Source: Vibrio caribbeanicus ATCC BAA-2122 (GTDB lineage: Bacteria > Pseudomonadota > Gammaproteobacteria > Enterobacterales > Vibrionaceae). Taken from it: a DNA stretch of 64,000 bases. Below the pieces are notes generated by a model that did not search any database, had not been told where the DNA came from, and saw only the letters and a program-made list of their open reading frames with translations. Of this stretch, positions 54,420-62,576 are shown one piece after another (position 1 is the first letter of the stretch; each line of letters begins with the position of its first letter). Position numbers and translations under genes: made by a program. Where the stretch lies: the NCBI RefSeq assembly GCF_000165125.1, contig NZ_AEIU01000003.1, positions 1-64,000 on the forward strand. The letters run 5' to 3'.

Positions 54420-55562
54420 TCAACTCTCACGAACACAATTAGGTAGGGGCCTGCCTACCTTAGTCATGGCTATTTGCCATAAATTAAGGTCTCGAGCTCT
54501 AAACGCGCCTGCACAAGACAGCAAATAATAGCGCCAAATTCTAAAAAACTTGTCTCCGTATTTATCTTGCAAACCTGGCCACGCAGACAAAAAATTGTCA
54601 TACCAAGCAGACAACGTCTTATCATAGTCGGGCCCAAAATTATGAACATCTTCGATATTAAATTTCGGTTCCATCGCTGTGGACAGCTGCCCTAAAGAAG
54701 GGATCACACCATTTGGGAAAATATATTTATTAATCCATGGATCGCACTCAGTCAACGATATACTTGAGCCAATACCGTGCAATACAAATATAGCCTCGTC
54801 TTTCATAAATCGTTCAACGCAATCAAAGTATTCCCTGTAGTTTCTCGGACCAACATGTTCAATCATGCCCACCGAGACGACCGCATCATACTTTAGATTG
54901 GGGCGATACTCGCGGTAATCTTGTAGAATGAAATTTACGGGTAAACCAGAGATATCAGCTCGGTTCTGACCAAAGGTTGCTTGCTCTTTGGATAAGGTAA
55001 GACCATCACAAATAACGCCATATTTTTCGGCAGCAAAATTCATAAAGCTACCCCAGCCGCAGCCGATATCCAATACTCGCATTCCCTCTGACAGACCAAG
55101 TTTCCTACACAATAAATCTAACTTGTGCTCTTGGGCTTCACTGAGGCTTTGAGCTTGTTTCCAATAACCACATGTATAAGTCATTCTTGGGTCAAGCATA
55201 GACTCATAGAGATCATTTCCTAAATCATAATGAGCACTAACATCAGCTTTGGCTCTTATAATCGTCTGGGAATTTACCAAACGTTTGAATTTCTGTTTAC
55301 CTAACGAGGCACCCATTTTTATTTTTGCTGCCAAGTTCACTTGTGACTCGATATCAGTCTGAATTAAACGAGAGATCATTTCAGCCAGATCGTCACATTC
55401 CCATTGCTTTTCAATATAGCTCTCACCCAACCCCAACGAGCCATGCTCAACAATTCGATTGAACATTTTTGGATCATTAACCTTGATATCCCATGCTCTG
55501 TTTCCATCTAATTCAATATCAGCATTTTTTAGTAAACTTTGAAAAAAATGATAGTAATCCAT
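54420..55562 (-). CDS. cfa: Cyclopropane-fatty-acyl-phospholipid synthase
   Basis: A 380-residue enzyme (E. coli Cfa, 382) that methylenates double bonds of membrane phospholipid acyl chains using S-adenosylmethionine. Seen: the N-terminal lipid-binding region (GLGESYIEKQWECDDL), SAHYDLGNDLYESMLDPRMTYTCGYW, SAM motif VLDIGCGWGSFMNFAAEKYG, SVGMIEHVGPRNYREYF, and the C-terminal YYLLSCAGAFRARDLNLWQ with the conserved Cys. Peripheral inner-membrane enzyme. GAGGCAACT precedes the ATG. Monocistronic. Confidence 0.95.
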   Translation of the reverse strand: MDYYHFFQSLLKNADIELDGNRAWDIKVNDPKMFNRIVEHGSLGLGESYIEKQWECDDLAEMISRLIQTDIESQVNLAAKIKMGASLGKQKFKRLVNSQTIIRAKADVSAHYDLGNDLYESMLDPRMTYTCGYWKQAQSLSEAQEHKLDLLCRKLGLSEGMRVLDIGCGWGSFMNFAAEKYGVICDGLTLSKEQATFGQNRADISGLPVNFILQDYREYRPNLKYDAVVSVGMIEHVGPRNYREYFDCVERFMKDEAIFVLHGIGSSISLTECDPWINKYIFPNGVIPSLGQLSTAMEPKFNIEDVHNFGPDYDKTLSAWYDNFLSAWPGLQDKYGDKFFRIWRYYLLSCAGAFRARDLNLWQIAMTKVGRPLPNCVRES

Positions 55563-55670
55563 AGTTGCCTCTCGTCTCTAACCACGAGAAATACTAATAC
55601 TTACATTAACAAATCAAACATCAACATAGGGACATAAACTATCACAATACAGACCATTGAGTCTGTACTA

Positions 55671-55855
55671 TATCCTAGTAACTTCAAGGCACGAAATTCA
55701 GAGCGATGCCACAGTGTTGAGTTCAAGGAAAATAACGTAGCGAATTAGTGGACGCTTACCAAGTTGTTTGACGATGAAATCGGCACTGTGGCACACTCCC
55801 AAAAGGCGAGTTGTCTTGCTTTACATGCGTCGTTACCGATTTTCAGTTTAGATAA
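55671..55855 (-). repeat. Truncated copy of the TATACCCAAGT repeat
   Basis: From TATCCTAGTAACTTCAAGGCACGAAATTCAGAGCGATGCCACAGTG through CGTTACCGATTTTCAGTTTAGAT this matches about 185 bases of the copy at 34350. The other end is missing; it stops 17 bases before the start of the next gene. Confidence 0.85.
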
Positions 55856-55872
55856 TATATGAGGAAGATAAA

Positions 55873-56178
55873 TTGATAGAAAGTGAATACCTAGCGAAAC
55901 ATTGCGATGGTAAGGAGCTACTTTTGCACATTAGAATAGACATTCCGAAAAAGGAAACCACACAAAACGGTGATTTTTGCTGCAGGTTTAGCGTACCTGA
56001 ATTGAACATCGATAATCCTATTTTTGGCGTGGATGCAACTCAATCCTTGTGCCTAGCTATCCTGCGTTTTCGCTCTTGGGTCGAGAGTATGTCCAGTGAT
56101 GGATGGACATTCTATTTCTCCCAAGACACTGACCAAGAAATCGACCTCCTCGCTACTTACTTTCCTACTCAGTGGTAG
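55873..56178 (+). CDS. Small conserved-looking protein, possibly DUF6968
   Basis: A 101-residue protein with TTG start and GAGGAAG upstream. Sequence: LLHIRIDIPKKE, CCRFSVPEL, IFGVDATQSLCLAILRFRSWVESM, then an acidic-aromatic C-terminus. This layout resembles DUF6968-type proteins, of unknown role; I am not certain. Cytosolic. Its promoter and 5' region lie in or directly beside a truncated repeat. Confidence 0.6.
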   Translation: MIESEYLAKHCDGKELLLHIRIDIPKKETTQNGDFCCRFSVPELNIDNPIFGVDATQSLCLAILRFRSWVESMSSDGWTFYFSQDTDQEIDLLATYFPTQW

Positions 56179-56266
56179 TAAATTGCCTCAAAGCAATGTT
56201 TTATTCACTAGTCACCTAGATTCCGACGCCATCACCCCAGAGAGGGTTTCATGCTTTTAATCAATT

Positions 56267-56893
56267 TTAGATTACTTGATTATTCAGTGCGAGTACCATA
56301 GCAGCGGCTAACAAAACACAGCCACCAAACCGATTAAGATAATTAGGGTAGTTTATCAGCCACCCCAAGAACTGCTTGGCAATAAAGGCATAAGTCATCA
56401 CCCAACAAAAATCCAATATAACCATGGTTGGACACATTATTAGCATTTGTAGTGGTACATTATCATTGCCGGAAATAAATTGAGGAAAGAATGCACTAAA
56501 AAAGATGATCGCCTTCGGATTGGTCCCAGCAACCCAAAAGCCCTGCCAATAAAGCTTAAAGGATGACACATCGTCGGTTCGAAAGCTTGGCTTTTTCACT
56601 ACAAGGACTGCAGAGCTCAATAGCATCTTTATCCCCATGACTAGTAATAGAAAAATTCCGCTCCATTGAATAAATAACAAGGCATTTTTATCGTTTGTAC
56701 TGATTACTCCCAGACCGAAGGCAACGAAGATCATCTGGAACGCGTTCGCAGTAATATCTCCCAAGGCGGTAAAAATCGTCTTATTTACTCCATATTTTAG
56801 CGAGTGAACCATAGCTAAAAATACACTGGGGCCAGGTGTCATAGTGAGAATAAGCGATGCGATAAAAAATATAAGCCAGGCTTCAAAAGTCAT
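56267..56893 (-). CDS. LysE/RhtB-family amino-acid exporter
   Basis: A 208-residue inner-membrane protein with about six hydrophobic segments. The N-terminus carries the LysE/RhtB signature LTMTPGPSVFLAMVHSLKYG and ALGDITANAFQMIFVAFGLG; later FWVAGTNPKAIIFFSAFFPQFI is also characteristic. Members export amino acids or homoserine lactones. It is divergent from a LysR gene across 103 bases, which probably regulates it. Confidence 0.9.
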   Translation of the reverse strand: MTFEAWLIFFIASLILTMTPGPSVFLAMVHSLKYGVNKTIFTALGDITANAFQMIFVAFGLGVISTNDKNALLFIQWSGIFLLLVMGIKMLLSSAVLVVKKPSFRTDDVSSFKLYWQGFWVAGTNPKAIIFFSAFFPQFISGNDNVPLQMLIMCPTMVILDFCWVMTYAFIAKQFLGWLINYPNYLNRFGGCVLLAAAMVLALNNQVI

Positions 56894-56996
56894 TCTAACT
56901 CCTTAATGTTCGACTTAACCATTAAAGTTTCTTTAGAGAAGCCCAGCATGATGTAATAATGATATATAACAAAATAACCTGAGGTTATATTGAACC

Positions 56997-57893
56997 ATGA
57001 TTGATCAACTCGATAATCTTCCAGCACTCGTGCCAGACATTTTGCTGCAAATTTTAGAAACGGGGAGTGTTACCAAGGCTGCGAATTCACTCAAGGTGAG
57101 CCAGCCAGCAGTCAGTAAGGCGATAAAAACGGCAGAAAGACAGTTAGGACTAGAACTGGTTCGAAGAGAGTGTCGCCCACTCACTTTGACGCGAGAAGGT
57201 CAACTCATCGCTGAATATGCCAAGCACTCTCAAAAAGAAAAGGAAAAACTCATACAAAAACTTAGGCAGGCAACAAAGGAAGGAGGCGGACGAGTAAAAA
57301 TCGCCTCTTTTGGTGCATCAGCGACCACGCATATTTTACCCCGATTTATTAGTAACTTGAAAAAAGTAAAACCTCTCATCAATGTAGAGGTGCTGGAGTT
57401 TAATGATGAGCAAGCACTACTGGCACTTAAAGAAGGTCAGGTAGATTTTGCCATTATTGTAGACAAAGAGTATCCCGACTTAGATATTATTCCCATTGTC
57501 ACTGATCGTCTTGTCGCACTCGTTAACACTGAGGATCCACTTGCCAATGCCTTACAACTTTCAGCTTACGACCTTTGCCAGCGAGACTTTATACTTACCA
57601 AAGGAGGCAGCGCACCCTTAGTCGAAGAGTGGTTCAAACGTTCAAGTACTCACATAGTGGCAAAACATAAAGCCCTGCAACTGACATCAATTCTTGCCAT
57701 GATACGCGCCAACCTTGGGGTTTCAATAGTAGCAGAATTATCAATTCCTCAACTGCACAATGATGTAAATGTTATTCCACTGACCCCCGAATATCCTCGA
57801 CATATTTGTGTCGCGAAACTCCATGGGGGCTTTGCTTCTAATAGCGCAAAGTTGACATGGCAATATTTTAAGGAATTCGCCGCTAGGAAATGA
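56997..57893 (+). CDS. LysR-family regulator divergent from the LysE exporter
   Basis: A 298-residue LysR protein: HTH LLQILETGSVTKAANSLKVSQPAVSKAIKTAERQL, and effector domain (GGRVKIASFGASATTHILPRFI...). By position it should control the adjacent LysE-type exporter in response to an amino acid (inference). Ligand unknown. GGTTATATTGAACC precedes the ATG; the ribosome site is weak. Confidence 0.9.
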   Translation: MIDQLDNLPALVPDILLQILETGSVTKAANSLKVSQPAVSKAIKTAERQLGLELVRRECRPLTLTREGQLIAEYAKHSQKEKEKLIQKLRQATKEGGGRVKIASFGASATTHILPRFISNLKKVKPLINVEVLEFNDEQALLALKEGQVDFAIIVDKEYPDLDIIPIVTDRLVALVNTEDPLANALQLSAYDLCQRDFILTKGGSAPLVEEWFKRSSTHIVAKHKALQLTSILAMIRANLGVSIVAELSIPQLHNDVNVIPLTPEYPRHICVAKLHGGFASNSAKLTWQYFKEFAARK

Positions 57894-58131
57894 TTAACTT
57901 GAGTTAAAGCGCACACTATTTTCTGCCAGAGCGATTATTAGCACATTAAAAATGCAAACAAACTCATACTGTAGAAAGAATGAATGAAAAGAAGACATAT
58001 GCCCTGTTTATTTTGGAGGAATTTTTTGCTGAAAATCAGAATAGAAAGAGAAAAATTGTGATTTTAATAACACTTTTATTGGCAGGTAAATTTACAATGC
58101 AAAAAAAGAACGTCCACACTTGGAAACTACA

Positions 58132-59229
58132 ATGAAAAAAAACCTCCTTACCCTCGTTTTAAGCGGTACGATTGCCTTTACTTGTTCACCTTATGTACTA
58201 GCGAAAAATGTTGCCACAATCCAATCCAATACTGACTATTCACAACTGGTTACCAAACGTCAGGTGGTAGACCACCTTTTAGATGAAGCGGTCAAGGCGT
58301 TTAAGTCACCAGCTAGAATTTCTCATGCCGGATTTACTGCCAAAATGCCCAGTAATATGGAAGTCGTTACTAATCGACTTCTTGAAGCCTACAAACTTGA
58401 ACCATACCGTACTGACCTCCTAATTTCAGCGGCAAATGCCCAGATTTATAACAAAAATGTCGACAAAGCCATCGAGTTGTTTCAACAAGCACTGAGTGTT
58501 GCTCCTGAGGATGTCGACTTACACGCCTATCTTGCCGTTTGGCAACACTTCAAAGGGAATCAAGCCGAGTCAAATAAACACATGAAAGTGCTCGCAAAGC
58601 TCAACAAAGGCAAAGCAAGCGATATCAAACATATCTTTGATACTGTTGATAGCGTTGTCTCAACACCACTTAAAATCAAGGCTGAAAAAGGGTTGCTTGA
58701 AGATAGAGGAGCGATTGTCACTTTAGGCTATGCACTAAACCCTGATGGTTCAATGCACGAAATATTAATCGAACGCCTTATGACAACACTAAAACTAGCG
58801 AAAGAAAATCCTGATGCTCTGATTATCCTCACCGGTGGTGTACCAAAAAATAATAAGACCGAAGGAAAATTAATGGCAGACTGGCTTGTTGGTAAGGGAA
58901 TCAATCCAAATCGAATCATAGAAGAAAACTACGCAACAAGTACTGTTGGGAATGCACTATTCAGCAGCTATGCTCTCGCTCGACATAAGATTAAACACGC
59001 CACCATCATTAGCTCAGCCAGCCATGTACGCAGAGGACAAACCCTATTTGAAATTGCCAGTTGGCAAACAGGCCCTCAAAATATTACATTTGACACGGTA
59101 AGCTACCCTGACAAACCGCTCGAACAACTAAAGCAAGTAAGTGACAGTGAACTATTAGGTATCTACCGTGATGCGTTACGTACCTACGGAATGTGGAGCT
59201 ATCGCTCTTATCCATTGGAGTCTAGGTAA
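58132..59229 (+). CDS. Exported TPR and YdcF/SanA-like (DUF218) protein
   Basis: A 365-residue protein. Signal peptide MKKNLLTLVLSGTIAFTCSP...VLA; then TPR-like helices (about 75-150; LISAANAQIYNKNVDKAIELFQQALSVAPEDVDLHAYLAVW), then a DUF218 domain (about 195-340): IVTLGYALNPDG, LIILTGGVPKNNKTEGKLMADWL, IIEENYATSTVGNALFSSYAL and ISSASHVRRG. YdcF/SanA-type proteins act at the envelope, probably on wall precursors or nucleotides; the TPR fusion is less usual. ATG 58132 is preferred over an in-frame TTG 12 bases upstream. Followed by a small inverted repeat (59280-59312). Confidence 0.85.
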   Translation: MKKNLLTLVLSGTIAFTCSPYVLAKNVATIQSNTDYSQLVTKRQVVDHLLDEAVKAFKSPARISHAGFTAKMPSNMEVVTNRLLEAYKLEPYRTDLLISAANAQIYNKNVDKAIELFQQALSVAPEDVDLHAYLAVWQHFKGNQAESNKHMKVLAKLNKGKASDIKHIFDTVDSVVSTPLKIKAEKGLLEDRGAIVTLGYALNPDGSMHEILIERLMTTLKLAKENPDALIILTGGVPKNNKTEGKLMADWLVGKGINPNRIIEENYATSTVGNALFSSYALARHKIKHATIISSASHVRRGQTLFEIASWQTGPQNITFDTVSYPDKPLEQLKQVSDSELLGIYRDALRTYGMWSYRSYPLESR

Positions 59230-59279
59230 AAGCGTTGCTTTGACAGGTAAGCAAACTAGTTTTTAACTATTTTTTACGA

Positions 59280-59312
59280 TATACCCAAGTATCCTCAAAG
59301 TTCTTGGGTATA
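59280..59312. repeat. Minimal repeat copy: two ends only, forming a hairpin
   Basis: TATACCCAAG and CTTGGGTATA, the inverted ends of the dispersed repeat, are joined by only 13 bases (TATCCTCAAAGTT). It may be an internal deletion of a full element. The hairpin lies between convergent stops (59229, 59328) and could work as a terminator. Confidence 0.7.
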
Positions 59313-59327
59313 GATGACTTTTTTACT

Positions 59328-59594
59328 CTACTTGATATACGAATCCAATACTTTCAACACGATTTCCATGTCTGATTCACGCTGCTGACGATCATCTTCA
59401 TATACACAATGCTCCTGTAAATGTCCTTTTATTACTTCCCTCATAAGGCCATTTACTGCCCCTCTAATCGCAGCAATTTGCTGCAGTACTTCCTGACATT
59501 CATGCTCTTCACCAAGCATTTTTTTCAACCCGTTGACTTGGCCCTGAATTTTACTCACCCGAGCATTGAGCTTTTTTTGATCCTTTGTGTGCGA
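59328..59594 (-). CDS. rcnR: Nickel/cobalt-responsive repressor RcnR
   Basis: An 88-residue RcnR/CsoR-family repressor, highly similar to E. coli Rcn[65 protein letters not shown]. Metal ligands are all there: His3, Cys34, His59 and His63 (His3, Cys35, His60, His64 in E. coli), plus the N-terminal amine. That chemistry requires the start at ATG 59594, not the in-frame ATG at 59630, which would bury His3. Tandem operators upstream (59659-59693) indicate autoregulation, and the same operator precedes rcnA at 16.2 kb. Confidence 0.94.
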   Translation of the reverse strand, partial: SHTKDQKKLNARVSKIQGQVNGLKKMLGEEHECQEVLQQIAAIRGAVNGLMREVIKGHLQEHCVYEDDRQQRESDMEIVLKVLDSYIK

Positions 59595-59658
59595 CATTAG
59601 AAAGCGGCCCTCAGTTATCTGTAGGTTCATTTTAATTGATAATGTAGCACCTTAATTA

Positions 59659-59693
59659 TACTTGGGGGTAGTATTTTATACTCAGGGGGAGTA
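59659..59693. promoter_or_regulatory. Tandem RcnR-type operator between rcnR and an unknown gene
   Basis: TACTTGGGGGTAGTA (59659-59673) and TACTCAGGGGGAGTA (59679-59693) both fit the TACT-(G-rich 7)-AGTA form. Their starts are 20 bases apart, the same spacing as in the pair before rcnA. The site lies between divergent genes and can repress both. Confidence 0.85.
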
Positions 59694-59728
59694 TGATTTA
59701 GCGACGATAAAGAGTAAACTTGAAGTGT

Positions 59729-60166
59729 ATGAAAGATATAAAAGGCGTATTTCGTAACCTGGAGAAAATGTTAGAACAAGCAAACTGGTTTGATGAAAAC
59801 TGGGAAATTTATAATCGCGGAAACTACCTTCAACTATACAAAGTCAATTGGTTCAACCAAAAACAAGGAGGAGTTCATTTTGAGACGTTTATTGAAGCAC
59901 AGCAGATCAAAAATAAGTCATTTCCAGTGTGCATGCATGCCGAGGAGGACTGCCCTTCTCAATCCATGTTTATTCGTGAATTGTTAGCCCACGAGCACAA
60001 GCGCATAGAGAGTTGGAAGGGGTACAAAACGCTCAATAATAGTTATGGTATCTGCCAGCGTACTTTACCACTCAACTTTAAAAACCTCGAACAAAGGTTG
60101 TATGAAGAATTCAATCGTCTTAGAACGCTAGAATCGAGTATCGACAGGATCTTATCTGATCTTTAA
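59729..60166 (+). CDS. Unknown cytosolic protein under a probable RcnR operator
   Basis: A 145-residue protein starting MKDIKGVFRNLEKMLEQANW (ATG 59729; an in-frame TTG nine bases upstream is less likely). No signal peptide or membrane helix. It has aromatic-rich stretches (NWFDENWEIYNRGNYLQLYKVNW), a CMHAEEDCPSQ segment with Cys/His/acidic residues, HEHKRIESW, and a C-terminal coiled coil. I recognise no family. The RcnR operator begins 36 bases upstream, which predicts induction by nickel or cobalt. Followed 26 bases later by a DUF1289 gene. Confidence 0.75.
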   Translation: MKDIKGVFRNLEKMLEQANWFDENWEIYNRGNYLQLYKVNWFNQKQGGVHFETFIEAQQIKNKSFPVCMHAEEDCPSQSMFIRELLAHEHKRIESWKGYKTLNNSYGICQRTLPLNFKNLEQRLYEEFNRLRTLESSIDRILSDL

Positions 60167-60192
60167 GTTCAAGGGGACCGTTAGGTTAGTCT

Positions 60193-60375
60193 ATGAAAAA
60201 GCAAAAAAGTCCTTGTATTAATCTTTGTGAGTTTTCACAATCTAAAGGCTGGTGCATCGGTTGTGGAAGAACACGTAAAGAGTGCCAAGCATGGAAAACA
60301 ATGAAGCCGTATGCGATTAAGAATTTAGAAAAAGAATTAAAAAGACGTATGTTACAAATCGAAAACAATGCGTGA
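60193..60375 (+). CDS. DUF1289 family protein
   Basis: A 60-residue protein of DUF1289 (PF06945): SPCINLCEFSQSKGWCIGCGRTRKECQAWKTM, with the four conserved Cys (CxxxC...CxxC) expected to hold a metal. Families of this kind are small and uncharacterised. It follows the RcnR-linked gene by 26 bases and is likely co-transcribed. The repeat copy at 60376 begins at the base after its stop codon. Confidence 0.88.
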   Translation: MKKQKSPCINLCEFSQSKGWCIGCGRTRKECQAWKTMKPYAIKNLEKELKRRMLQIENNA

Positions 60376-60641
60376 TATACCCAAGTGACCTCAAGATGCT
60401 AGGTTCAGCGAGAATGGATTGCTTGACAGGCAAGGCAACGATTTGAAAATCTAGTCATCTAAATTGAAAATCGGTAACGAAGCATGTAAAGCAAGACAAC
60501 TCGCCCTTTGGGAGCGTGCCACAGTGCCGATTTCATCGTCAAACAACTTGGTAAGAGTCGACTATTACGCTGCGTTATTTTCCTTGAACTCAACACTGTG
60601 GCAACGCTCTGAATCCTGCATTTTGAAGTCACTTGGGTATA
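60376..60641 (+). repeat. Full-length copy of the TATACCCAAGT repeat
   Basis: A 266-bp copy almost identical to that at 285-546 in the same orientation (TATACCCAAGTGACCTCAAGATGC ... GAAGTCACTTGGGTATA). Short ORFs within it on both strands are shadows repeated in other copies. It directly abuts the DUF1289 stop codon. Confidence 0.92.
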
Positions 60642-60653
60642 CACCTCTTTTCT

Positions 60654-60680
60654 GGGCAGCCACCAAATAAAGTGGTGCCC
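60654..60680. terminator. Hairpin after the NicO efflux gene
   Basis: GGGCAGCCAC / GTGGTGCCC stem with one bulged base and an 8-base loop, 30 bases past the minus-strand stop at 60711. No strong T-run. Confidence 0.45.
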
Positions 60681-60710
60681 ACAAAAGCTGACTTTTGCCT
60701 CTTTAAAAAG

Positions 60711-61751
60711 TCACAGTACTGGCGAAATGCCATAGTCTTGACTGCTTGATAATAGTAAGCCGATACTCATTAAAAGTAAGCCACCAAAAAACTGTAGATA
60801 ATAGCCAGCGAGCTGCCATGATTTGGTTTGGTCGGTGTTACCCTTTGACATATAACGCTTAACCATATTCTTACTAGTAAGAGTCAGGATTGCAATGATT
60901 GATGTGGTGAGCGCCGTGCCTCCAGCCATAGCAACTGCACTCATTACCCCCATCCAATAAGTGCCAACCATATTCGCAAAAAGTAGCGCCATGATAGCAC
61001 CTGTGCAAGGGCGAATTCCTACTGTAATCACAATACCAACATACTCGCGAAGCGTCGACGCTCGGTTTATGGCATCCGCCTCAGCAACATGTTGATGACC
61101 ACAACCGCAAGGTGCATTTGCATCGTGTTGGTGAGCTTGGGGGCTTAACGAAAGCTTGTTACTTTGCAGAGAAATAGGAGCCATAGAACTTTGAGCGGAG
61201 ATCGGTCTAAGGGCTTTTACCTTCAGCTTACGAGTACTAATAAGATGATAAATCTGTTTGCCTGCTTTCCAACAAATTAATGTCCCCAATACCATCACCA
61301 ACATAAAGCTGAGTGAGACAAATGTACTGGCTTTGTCATTGACCATCCGCATGGAGGCATTAAATCCCCACAATAAAATAGTAACAAGTAATATAGCAAC
61401 CAAAGCTTGGCAAAGCGCAGACACGACTGTCAGTACTAAGCTTGCTCTCACCTTTGTAGGGTGTGTAGCTAAGTATGTTGACACGATGACTTTACCGTGG
61501 CCGGGACCTAGAGAATGCAACATACCATAGAGAAAACTAAATCCCACCAAGTAGCTCCCAGATACCAATGGCGTAGACTGTGCCATATAGAGTAAATCAG
61601 CCAGCTGGGTGTTAACTTTTCTCTGCCACTGTATAGATTCTACGACCAAAGATGGCCAAACTAACCACAATTGAAAAGCCGCGAAAGCGACGAGTGATAA
61701 AAAAGAAATAGCGACAAAAGAGCCTTTTTTTGTTGTTCCATTGAAATTCAT
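60711..61751 (-). CDS. Nickel/cobalt transporter of the NicO/RcnA family
   Basis: A 346-residue inner-membrane protein. SFLYGMLHSLGPGHGKVIVSTYLATHP is the HoxN/NicO motif with metal-facing His; the C-terminal half has ITVGIRPCTGAIMALLFANMVG. A His/Cys-rich loop (HQHDANAPCGCGHQHVAEA, about residues 205-225) probably gathers metal. It differs from the RcnA at 16.2 kb by its N-terminal periplasmic segment and shorter loop. The DUF1007 gene 57 bases upstream is a regular companion of such transporters. Direction (efflux or uptake) is not decided by the sequence. Confidence 0.9.
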   Translation of the reverse strand: MNFNGTTKKGSFVAISFLSLVAFAAFQLWLVWPSLVVESIQWQRKVNTQLADLLYMAQSTPLVSGSYLVGFSFLYGMLHSLGPGHGKVIVSTYLATHPTKVRASLVLTVVSALCQALVAILLVTILLWGFNASMRMVNDKASTFVSLSFMLVMVLGTLICWKAGKQIYHLISTRKLKVKALRPISAQSSMAPISLQSNKLSLSPQAHQHDANAPCGCGHQHVAEADAINRASTLREYVGIVITVGIRPCTGAIMALLFANMVGTYWMGVMSAVAMAGGTALTTSIIAILTLTSKNMVKRYMSKGNTDQTKSWQLAGYYLQFFGGLLLMSIGLLLSSSQDYGISPVL

Positions 61752-61808
61752 TTATCTCAACCTTTTTGCTATACGTTGATTGTCAGAAATAATATTCAAA
61801 AACCTATT

Positions 61809-62531
61809 TCACGACGGATTAGTCACCGAGGCACAATGTACATTGACCGTTTGAGTGAATAATTGCCCTAAAGAATTGTCAGGATCTGCATCTTCGGCCA
61901 GTGACATTGCGTACACCATTTGATCAGGGGAAGGATTAGGTTCGACAAGATCGAGTCTACAGTTTTTTGCCAGTTCATCTGACAAAACGATATCCTGTTT
62001 CGATTTCCAAACCATATCAACGAAGTGACTAGAATCAAACACTAATAGACGCAACGTATCTCTAGTGACTGGCTGCTTTTTAGCTAAAGGTAAACGAAAA
62101 CTTAACATCAACTTTGCTTTATCGCGTACCAGTTGTGGCTCTAACGCTGTTTGGTATTTGATCGGCTGATCGCCATCATAAAAGTAAGTAAAATAATGTT
62201 CACTCAACATATCTTTCACAATAGAATGGGCAACCTTCCTCAGTGTTTTTGGTTCATTGCCTTCTGATGTATCTTCTCCATCTAACATATAAGCTGAGGT
62301 CATAGCGTCAAATGTCCACTCCATCTTTAAGCCACTAATCTTCCCGTCTTGGCCTTCAATCAACGTCTTCATTTCGACCCAAGAATGAGGATGTGCGTGA
62401 ATAAATGAGGGAAAGAATAAAATCGCCAGCCAACAGAAAGAAGTGAACCTCTTTTTAGCTTGAGTCTTAGCCGCCCTTAAGCCCAAAACTAGCCCCAAGA
62501 TACTCATACAACTTTTTGAAACGTTGCTCAT
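61809..62531 (-). CDS. DUF1007 family periplasmic protein (metal transport partner)
   Basis: A 240-residue protein of DUF1007 (PF06226). A long n-region then a hydrophobic signal segment (FCWLAILFFPSFIHA) ends just before HPHSWVEMKTLIEG, which starts the mature domain and would put the HPH motif at the mature N-terminus, a possible metal site. EWTFDAMTSAYMLDG and SHFVDMVW are family features. I start at ATG 62531, eight bases after GGAGG; the ATG at 62537 is too close to it. Sits upstream of the NicO gene, probably passing Ni or Co to it. Confidence 0.88.
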   Translation of the reverse strand: MSNVSKSCMSILGLVLGLRAAKTQAKKRFTSFCWLAILFFPSFIHAHPHSWVEMKTLIEGQDGKISGLKMEWTFDAMTSAYMLDGEDTSEGNEPKTLRKVAHSIVKDMLSEHYFTYFYDGDQPIKYQTALEPQLVRDKAKLMLSFRLPLAKKQPVTRDTLRLLVFDSSHFVDMVWKSKQDIVLSDELAKNCRLDLVEPNPSPDQMVYAMSLAEDADPDNSLGQLFTQTVNVHCASVTNPS

Positions 62532-62576
62532 TTCCATGTCCTCCGATCATCACACCCAGTTTGTTTTCTATAAGTC

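Noticed and set aside
60459-60670. Two overlapping ORFs of about 60-68 codons on opposite strands
   Set aside because: They lie wholly or mostly inside the repeat at 60376-60641, recur in other copies, and have no ribosome site.
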